Of a stretch of DNA of 64,000 bases, positions 58,269 through 64,000 are shown piece by piece (the stretch's first letter is position 1; every line of letters begins with the position of its first letter). The notes beneath the pieces are model-generated. The model saw nothing but the letters and a program-made list of their open reading frames with translations, had not been told where the DNA came from and made no database searches. The position numbers and the translations under genes are program-made. Source of the DNA: Marinobacter goseongensis (GTDB lineage Bacteria > Pseudomonadota > Gammaproteobacteria > Pseudomonadales > Oleiphilaceae); NCBI RefSeq assembly GCF_023156235.1, contig NZ_JAKZAI010000003.1, positions 186,001 through 250,000 of the forward strand, in the 5' to 3' direction.

Positions 58269-60926
58269 TCAAAAGCTCACCGCCAGGTCCGGAGCCACTT
58301 TCTGTAGCTGGTCACGGAACACCTGTTTGATGCGCTCCAGTGCCTCCTCGGTTTCCGCCTCGAACCTCAGCACCAGCACCGGGGTGGTGTTCGACGCCCG
58401 GCACAAGCCCCAGCCGTCGGCATAGTCCACACGAATGCCATCGATGGTGCTGATATTGCCATCGCCGAACACCCCTTCCTTCCCCAGGCGCGCCACCAGC
58501 TCGAACTTGGTGTCTTCGGTCACATCCACATTCAGTTCAGGCGTACTGATGTCTTCCGGGAAATCCTCGAACACCTCATCGCTGTGGCGGTCCTCAATGC
58601 CCAGAATTTCCAACAGCCGGGCGGCCGAATACAGGCCATCATCGAACCCGTACCAGCGTTCGCCGAAGAAGATGTGGCCGCTCATCTCTCCCGCCAGTAA
58701 TGCCCCGGTTTCCTTCATCTTCGCCTTCATCAGCGAGTGTCCGGTTTTCCACATGATCGGGCGCCCCCCGGCTTCGGAGATCACCCCCGCCAGGCGGCGG
58801 CTACACTTGACGTCGTAGAGCACGTCAGCGCCCGGATTGCGCGAAACCACGTCGCGAGCAAACAGCATCAGCAGGCGGTCGGGCCAGATGATCTTGCCGG
58901 TGTTGGTCACGACACCCAGGCGGTCTCCATCGCCATCGAAGGCCAGGCCAATATCCGCTTTTTCCGCCTGAACCCGGGCAATCAGGTCCGCCAGGTTGTC
59001 GGGCTTGCCGGGATCCGGATGGTGGTTGGGAAAATCGCCATCCACCTCGCAGTACAGGGGAATTACATCACAGCCGAGCTCTTCCACCAGCATGGGTGCC
59101 AGCTCTCCGGCAATACCGTTACCGGCGTCCAGCACCACCTTCAGGGGTGCAGCCACGGCAATATCGCCCACAATACGATCCAGATAGGCGCGCCGGACAT
59201 CCTCGGACGACTGGGCCCCCTGGCCACTGGCCAGATCTCCGGTCTGGATCCGCTGCAGCAGCTTCTGAATGGCGTCACCGGACAGAGTCTCCCCGCCCAG
59301 CATGATTTTCAGGCCGTTGTAGTTGGCCGGGTTGTGACTACCGGTCACCATCACCCCGGAACCGGTCTGCAGTTTGTGAGTGGCAAAATACAGCACCGGC
59401 GTGGGTACCGCCCCCACGTGAACCACATTGCAGCCGGTGGACATGATCCCCCGAGCCACGGCGTCCGCGAGATCGGGGCTGGAGTGACGGCCATCGTAGC
59501 CGATGCAGATCCTGTCCACACCCCGCTGCGCCGCTTCGCTGCCAATGGCGCGGCCGATGGCATACACAATATCCTCGGACAGGGTTTCACCCACAATGCC
59601 CCGTATGTCGTAGGCCCGGAAGATTCCGGCAGGCACGCTGACCGATGGCGGTGTCGCCTCCCGCACTGCCGATGCCGGAGAGGCCTCCCCGAGACTGTCA
59701 TCCCCGCTGCCACCCCCGCTGCCACCCCCGAAACCCAGAACGTCTTCATCACCGTCGAGCATGTCGATGTCCAGCATGTCCTTTTCCTGGAACAATGGCT
59801 CGTCGGTCTCTGCCGGCACCGGCTTTGACGCTCCCTTCGCCGGCCGGGCCGACTCGGAGGCTTTCGCCATCCGCTTATCAACCATCTGGGACAACCGCTG
59901 CAGGACCTCGCCGGCGGAAGCCACCATGTCCCACCTGAGCGCGGGCAGCTTCAATCGCTCACCGCCGAATACTTTCTGAGCCCACTGGGTGAGCGCGGTC
60001 ACATCCTGACGGATACTCCGCTGGGCCGCGCCCAGCAGCATCCACACCACAATCGCCGCAACGAGCACCGGAGCCAGCACCAGAATCAGCGAGAGCATGG
60101 CGCTGACCACCGGAGCGGGGGCCGAGGCCGGTTTGTAGCTGATGGACCAGTCCGGGGCGCCGAGCCCGCGCTCCAGCGCGGCACCGCCGCCGGTGCCGTT
60201 GCTGACCACCACCCGGGCGCTGCCACCGACTGTTTGCACCAGCGCCAGCTGCCCGCCAAGCTGATCGTTATTCACCGCCAGCAGCGGCCGCAGTTGCGCT
60301 GCATCGAACACCACCAGCATGCTGCCGGCCATGGCCTGATTATTCGGATTACGAATAGGTGCGGCCAGCTGGAAATACCACTGGTTGTCGCGGGGAAAGG
60401 CGTCGGGGTGCAACGAACGCCCGGATTCGGCCCGCCGGGCCAGGTCGAGACCGGCAAACCCAAGGGTGTCCGAGCCACTGGCACTGCGGGGTATATCACC
60501 GTAGGGGAAAAGGTGAACTGCACGCACGCCGGGCAAGGCACCGGCAAGCTCATCCGTAACGGCCTGCCTTTCTTGTGGGCTGGCCAGCGCCTCACGCACG
60601 TGACCCTGCGCGGCCAGTCCGGACACCGCGGCCTGCAACAGCGCAACGTGCTGGTTCAGGCGATTGGCCGCGGTGTCGACCTCAACCGCCGCCTGCAACT
60701 GCGCACGGCGCGATTCCGCCGGTCCGACGATCAGAAAGTGGATCAGCCCCGCCGCCAGCAAACCGGCCACAAACACCACCGCCGCCTGGGTTCCGGCAAC
60801 CGAGCCCATGCGTTTCAGGCGTGGACCACTGGCTGCCCTTTTTCTCGGCTTCGATTCAGCCGGCGACGGGTTATCGGATTGGTCGGCCACAGCGTCATCC
60901 GGTTTCTTCTTTTTACCCAGCTTCAT
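58269..60926 (-). CDS. algC: Phosphomannomutase/phosphoglucomutase AlgC, long membrane-anchored form
   Basis: Interconverts mannose or glucose 6- and 1-phosphates for LPS and exopolysaccharide. The 885-residue protein is about twice the length of the catalytic core. The N-terminal half has a membrane helix (45-68), an extracytoplasmic-type segment (70-275), a second helix (275-299) and a linker. The mutase starts near residue 433 (AGIFRAYDIRGIVGE). Phosphoserine 530 is in TGSHNPANYNG; the metal loop is DGDGDRLG and the sugar site GEMSGHIFFGERW. ATG at 60926 has AGGA seven bases upstream; GTG at 60941 is the alternative. Similar long forms exist in Pseudomonas. Confidence 0.93.
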   Translation of the reverse strand: MKLGKKKKPDDAVADQSDNPSPAESKPRKRAASGPRLKRMGSVAGTQAAVVFVAGLLAAGLIHFLIVGPAESRRAQLQAAVEVDTAANRLNQHVALLQAAVSGLAAQGHVREALASPQERQAVTDELAGALPGVRAVHLFPYGDIPRSASGSDTLGFAGLDLARRAESGRSLHPDAFPRDNQWYFQLAAPIRNPNNQAMAGSMLVVFDAAQLRPLLAVNNDQLGGQLALVQTVGGSARVVVSNGTGGGAALERGLGAPDWSISYKPASAPAPVVSAMLSLILVLAPVLVAAIVVWMLLGAAQRSIRQDVTALTQWAQKVFGGERLKLPALRWDMVASAGEVLQRLSQMVDKRMAKASESARPAKGASKPVPAETDEPLFQEKDMLDIDMLDGDEDVLGFGGGSGGGSGDDSLGEASPASAVREATPPSVSVPAGIFRAYDIRGIVGETLSEDIVYAIGRAIGSEAAQRGVDRICIGYDGRHSSPDLADAVARGIMSTGCNVVHVGAVPTPVLYFATHKLQTGSGVMVTGSHNPANYNGLKIMLGGETLSGDAIQKLLQRIQTGDLASGQGAQSSEDVRRAYLDRIVGDIAVAAPLKVVLDAGNGIAGELAPMLVEELGCDVIPLYCEVDGDFPNHHPDPGKPDNLADLIARVQAEKADIGLAFDGDGDRLGVVTNTGKIIWPDRLLMLFARDVVSRNPGADVLYDVKCSRRLAGVISEAGGRPIMWKTGHSLMKAKMKETGALLAGEMSGHIFFGERWYGFDDGLYSAARLLEILGIEDRHSDEVFEDFPEDISTPELNVDVTEDTKFELVARLGKEGVFGDGNISTIDGIRVDYADGWGLCRASNTTPVLVLRFEAETEEALERIKQVFRDQLQKVAPDLAVSF

Positions 60927-61023
60927 GAGTCCATCCTGCACTTATAATTTTTTCCGAGGCAACGAGCCATCAGCCAAGTATAGACGCCCGACGCTTTTTC
61001 TGCGTTTACAGTCTGTTACCTGA

Positions 61024-61485
61024 TCAACGGGTGCCGGTGGAGCCAAAACCACCGGCACCACGGTCACTGGCGTCAAAGGCATCAACCACTTCAAAATCCG
61101 CCTGCACCACCGGCACCAGAACCAATTGCGCCAAACGCTCACCGATGTCGATGGTGAACTCGCTGTGCCCACGATTCCAGCACGACACCATCAGTTCGCC
61201 CTGGTAGTCCGAATCGATCAGACCAACCAGATTGCCCAGCACAATGCCGTGCTTGTGGCCCAGACCACTACGGGGCAGGATAACGGCCGCCAGTGAAGGA
61301 TCGGCGATGTGAATCGACAGGCCGGTTCTGATCAGCTCGGTATCGCCCGGTTTCAGGGTCACCGGCTGCTCCAGGCAGGCCCGCAGATCCAGTCCTGCAG
61401 AGCCCTCGGTGGCGTATTCCGGAAACGCGATGGTGTCACCGATTCTGGGGTCTAGGATGCGGACCTGAAGTGTTTTGCGTGTCAT
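61024..61485 (-). CDS. dut: Deoxyuridine triphosphatase
   Basis: Hydrolyses dUTP to dUMP, keeping uracil out of DNA. The 153-residue trimeric enzyme has [12 protein letters not shown] (motif 1), PRSGLG (motif 2), [11 protein letters not shown] (motif 3), [10 protein letters not shown] (motif 4) and the C-terminal [10 protein letters not shown] (motif 5). ATG at 61485 follows AGGAA; the open extension to 61542 has no family residues. It lies 37 bases after coaBC, as in enterobacteria and pseudomonads. Confidence 0.96.
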   Translation of the reverse strand: MTRKTLQVRILDPRIGDTIAFPEYATEGSAGLDLRACLEQPVTLKPGDTELIRTGLSIHIADPSLAAVILPRSGLGHKHGIVLGNLVGLIDSDYQGELMVSCWNRGHSEFTIDIGERLAQLVLVPVVQADFEVVDAFDASDRGAGGFGSTGTR

Positions 61486-61522
61486 GAAAGTTCCTGTCGG
61501 TAGGGTTTCAGAGAAATACGGT

Positions 61523-62728
61523 TCAGGGCAGTTGCCCGGCAATCAGTGCGATCAGCCGGCGGGCGATACCGGTTTTGCTCTCCGGCCCGATGGCCTGCTG
61601 GCCACCCGGCCAGAACACGGTGACGGCGTTACGATCACTGTTAAAACCCAACCCGGGCACGGAGACATCGTTGGCAACAATCATGTGCAGCTTCTTGCGT
61701 GCCATCTTGTCGCGGGCGTAATGCTCCACATCGGTGGTTTCTGCGGCAAACCCGACCGTGAAAGGCGCATCGTCCCGTGCGGCAATGGTTGCCAGAGTAT
61801 CCGGGTTGCGCACCAGGGCCAGAGTCATGTCTGTGCCGGTCTTCTTGATCTTGTCACTGGCGCAGGCACCGGGACGGTAATCCGCTACCGCGGCAGTGGC
61901 GATGAACAGGTCGCAGCCTTCGTCCACCGCACGACTGGTTTCCATCAGCATCTCCTCAGCGGTCATCACCGGCCGAACCAGCACGCCGGGAGGTGCAGAC
62001 AGGGTGACCGGCCCGCTGACCAACACCACGTCGGCGCCAGCGGCACGAGCAGCCGCGGCAATGGCATAGCCCATTTTACCGGAGCTGTGATTGCTGATGT
62101 AGCGCACCGGGTCAATGGGTTCTCGCGTTGGCCCGGCGGTAATAACAATCCGCTTGCCGGTTAAAATACCGGGGCCAGGCGATGGCGCACCGGCGTCGCC
62201 AGTTATCCGCTCGAACAGAACCAGGGGCTCCAGCATCCGGCCCGGGCCGGTATCCCCGCAGGCCTGGGATCCTTCATCCGGCCCCCACAGCCGGATCTGG
62301 GAATCCTCAGCCAGTAATTCGATGTTGCGCCGGGTGCGGGCGTTGTTCCACATGGCCTGATTCATTGCCGGAGCCAGCGCGATGGGCGCTTCGGTCGCGC
62401 AGCACAGGGTTGTCAGCAGGTCGTCCGCCAGGCCATGAGCCAGGCGGGCAATGAAATCCGCTGTGGCGGGCGCAACCACAACCAGATCTGCCCACTTGGC
62501 CAGCTCAATGTGCCCCATCCCCTGCTCAGCCTCGGGATCCAGCAGCGACGTCCTCACCGGCTCTCCGCTCAGGGCCTGAAAGGTCAGCGGCGTGACGAAC
62601 GCCTCGGCGCCCCGGGTCATCACCACGCGGACCTCGTGCCCGGCCTTTTTCAGCAGACGCACCAGCTCGGCACACTTGTAGGCGGCAATACCGCCGGTGA
62701 TTCCCAGCAGAATTCGTTGTGGGGCCAT
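61523..62728 (-). CDS. coaBC: Bifunctional phosphopantothenoylcysteine decarboxylase/synthetase
   Basis: Joins cysteine to 4'-phosphopantothenate and decarboxylates it for coenzyme A. The 401-residue fusion has the CoaC flavoprotein half ([14 protein letters not shown], catalytic His in [20 protein letters not shown], Cys in [11 protein letters not shown]) and the CoaB half ([37 protein letters not shown]). ATG at 62728 follows GGAGCGGG. The convergent/divergent neighbour is radC, as in many gammaproteobacteria. Confidence 0.96.
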   Translation of the reverse strand: MAPQRILLGITGGIAAYKCAELVRLLKKAGHEVRVVMTRGAEAFVTPLTFQALSGEPVRTSLLDPEAEQGMGHIELAKWADLVVVAPATADFIARLAHGLADDLLTTLCCATEAPIALAPAMNQAMWNNARTRRNIELLAEDSQIRLWGPDEGSQACGDTGPGRMLEPLVLFERITGDAGAPSPGPGILTGKRIVITAGPTREPIDPVRYISNHSSGKMGYAIAAAARAAGADVVLVSGPVTLSAPPGVLVRPVMTAEEMLMETSRAVDEGCDLFIATAAVADYRPGACASDKIKKTGTDMTLALVRNPDTLATIAARDDAPFTVGFAAETTDVEHYARDKMARKKLHMIVANDVSVPGLGFNSDRNAVTVFWPGGQQAIGPESKTGIARRLIALIAGQLP

Positions 62729-62897
62729 ACCCGCTCCGTACCCGAATGACATAAAGAAGTCATAAGATACCACGGCTAACGCCTGTGGACAGCCTGCAGC
62801 CCGTGATAGACTTTCTGACAGATTTCAGTGGCCTGCGCAGGACGCGCCGACGCCACCCGAACCCTGACCACTGACCACTGACCGCAAGGATGCAACC

Positions 62898-63572
62898 ATG
62901 ACCACCCCCACCTGGCCCGCCGACGAGCGCCCGCGCGAACGACTGCTGGCCCACGGCGCGGGCAGCCTGTCTGACGCCGAGTTGCTGGCCATTTTCCTGC
63001 GCACCGGCACCGCCGGTATGCCGGTGATGGCACTGGCCCGCCACCTGATCGACAACTTCGGTGGCCTGCGCGGCCTGATGACAGCATCGCAACGACAATT
63101 CTGTGAGGTCAAAGGCCTCGGCACCGCCAAATACGCCCAGGTTCAGGCTGCCATGGAGATGGCGCAACGGGTGATGGACGAACCCCTGCGCCAGGGCGAC
63201 CCGCTGCGATCCCCCGGCGACACCCGGCGTTTTCTGTGCAGCCGGCTCGGCACCTACCCACACGAAGTGTTTGCCGGTCTGTTTCTGGACAACCGACACC
63301 GGGTCATTCAGTACCGGGAGCTGTTTCGCGGCACGATTGATGGTGCCGCGGTCTACCCCAGGGAGGTGGTGCGTCAGGCATTGGAGTATAATGCAGCGGC
63401 GGTCATTTTTGCCCACAACCACCCGTCCGGCGTGGCGGAACCGAGCCAGGCGGACATTTCCCTCACCCGACGCCTGAGCGAGGCCCTGGGATTGGTCGAT
63501 ATCAGGGTTCTTGACCATATGGTTGTCGGCCACGGTGAGGTAATATCCCTGGCTGAACGGGGGTTGATGTAA
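62898..63572 (+). CDS. radC: RadC family JAB/MPN-domain protein
   Basis: A 224-residue protein with an N-terminal helix-hairpin-helix region ([15 protein letters not shown]) and a JAMM metal site: the His pair in [16 protein letters not shown] plus the Asp. The motif is intact, suggesting a metalloenzyme, though RadC's role in DNA repair is disputed. It is divergent from coaBC and 198 bases upstream of rpmB, the conserved coaBC-radC-rpmB order. Confidence 0.93.
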   Translation: MTTPTWPADERPRERLLAHGAGSLSDAELLAIFLRTGTAGMPVMALARHLIDNFGGLRGLMTASQRQFCEVKGLGTAKYAQVQAAMEMAQRVMDEPLRQGDPLRSPGDTRRFLCSRLGTYPHEVFAGLFLDNRHRVIQYRELFRGTIDGAAVYPREVVRQALEYNAAAVIFAHNHPSGVAEPSQADISLTRRLSEALGLVDIRVLDHMVVGHGEVISLAERGLM

Positions 63573-63620
63573 ACTGCGCTGGGCCAGATCCAAAAAACTG
63601 GCCAAATTCCCAACAATTTT

Positions 63621-63649
63621 TTGCGTTGGGGGGCCAGTTCTGGTATAAA
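63621..63649 (+). promoter_or_regulatory. Strong sigma-70 type promoter of rpmB
   Basis: TTGCGT (63621-63626) and TATAAA (63644-63649) are separated by exactly 17 bases, about 120 bases before the rpmB start. An imperfect GGCCAG/CTGGCC stem lies just upstream, after radC. Confidence 0.75.
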
Positions 63650-63770
63650 AGCGTCCCTTTCTGGCGGCGTCTGGCGAGCAGCTTGCTTTTTCGTGGCGCA
63701 AGCAGCGACAACCAGAAGCGCGATTAAACGAATTCGTATATCAAGACCATTGCTCAGGTCGGAGGCAAGT

Positions 63771-64000
63771 ATGTCCAGAGTTTGTCAGGTTACCGGTAAG
63801 CGTCCGGTCACCGGTAACAACGTATCCCACGCGATGAACCACACTCGTCGTCGCTTTCTGCCGAATCTGCAGAACCACCGCTTCTGGGTTGAATCAGAGA
63901 AGCGTTTCGTGAAGCTGCGCGTATCCACCAAGGGTATGCGCATCATCGATAAAAAAGGCATTGACGCTGTGCTGGCCGATCTTCGTGCCCGCGGCGAGAA
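63771..64000 (+). CDS. rpmB: 50S ribosomal protein L28 (3' end cut off)
   Basis: The first 76 codons of L28 are present; one or two codons and the stop lie beyond the right edge. The start [17 protein letters not shown] and later [18 protein letters not shown] match bacterial L28 almost exactly, including the C-terminal region RARGE. GGAGG precedes the ATG. rpmG (L33) normally follows in this operon but is outside the window. Confidence 0.97.
   Translation, partial: MSRVCQVTGKRPVTGNNVSHAMNHTRRRFLPNLQNHRFWVESEKRFVKLRVSTKGMRIIDKKGIDAVLADLRARGE

Noticed and set aside
63580-63640. Terminator of radC from the GGCCAG/CTGGCC stem
   Set aside because: The stem is short, the loop is A-rich and no T tract follows; too weak to list as a feature.

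Overview
This window is chromosomal DNA from a GC-rich gammaproteobacterium. Gene content and order point to Marinobacter or a near relative on the Pseudomonas side of the class. The supporting signs are a Vfr-type CRP, coaBC-dut-algC-argB order with a membrane-anchored long AlgC, a contiguous trpEGDC, an amgK-murU peptidoglycan recycling pair divergent from lptD-surA-pdxA-ksgA-apaH, and a lipase/foldase pair. This assignment is inferred from protein recognition by eye; no database search was possible. No rRNA, tRNA, CRISPR array, prophage, insertion sequence or plasmid function was seen. No stretch longer than about 300 bases lacks a gene. Genes are packed closely, with several convergent 3' overlaps.

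Layout. 1-8.8 kb: a truncated flavoprotein disulfide reductase, a LysE-type exporter, a DAHP synthase preceded by an aromatic-rich leader peptide and terminator, a secretin-like periplasmic protein, a membrane J-protein, a two-gene RND efflux operon and a DUF3301 protein. 8.8-15.9 kb: secreted lipase and its foldase, a hybrid histidine kinase facing a LuxR-type response regulator, an aminotransferase and an inositol-monophosphatase-like enzyme. 15.9-24.5 kb (minus strand): slmA, then an envelope/cofactor operon read lptD, surA, pdxA, ksgA, apaH, DUF423, thiS, thiG, with apaG missing. 24.5-29.7 kb: amgK, murU, a DjlA-like protein, a DUF3530 protein, rpe and gph. 29.7-34 kb: trpE-G-D-C behind a short Trp-codon leader. 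34-48.5 kb: small housekeeping or accessory genes (DUF4202, two glutathione transferases, three alpha/beta hydrolases, an M14 peptidase, a META-domain lipoprotein, an AraC regulator with a fatty-acid-hydroxylase-like gene, a PEP-CTERM protein), then vfr, an OsmC protein, speD, pirin and a PrkB-type kinase. 48.5-61 kb: a very large degenerate c-di-GMP-type protein, a zinc aminopeptidase lipoprotein, and a minus-strand run algC-argB-unknown-argE-argA. 61-64 kb: dut, coaBC, radC and the start of rpmB (L28), with a strong promoter.

How the parts fit. Three amino-acid circuits are represented: aromatic (DAHP synthase and trpEGDC, each with a candidate translational-attenuation leader), arginine (argA, argB, argE) and polyamine (speD). 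Envelope biogenesis is the second theme: LptD/SurA for outer-membrane assembly, AmgK/MurU for cell-wall recycling, AlgC for sugar phosphates, and the lipase/Lif secretion pair. I did not find a clearly new defence or mobile system. The observations most worth checking are the DAHP synthase leader, the trp leader, the 22-bp tandem repeats at the lptD/amgK promoter region, the PilZ-DUF1631-GGDEF-EAL protein with decayed catalytic motifs, and the unknown membrane-anchored protein inside the arginine gene run.
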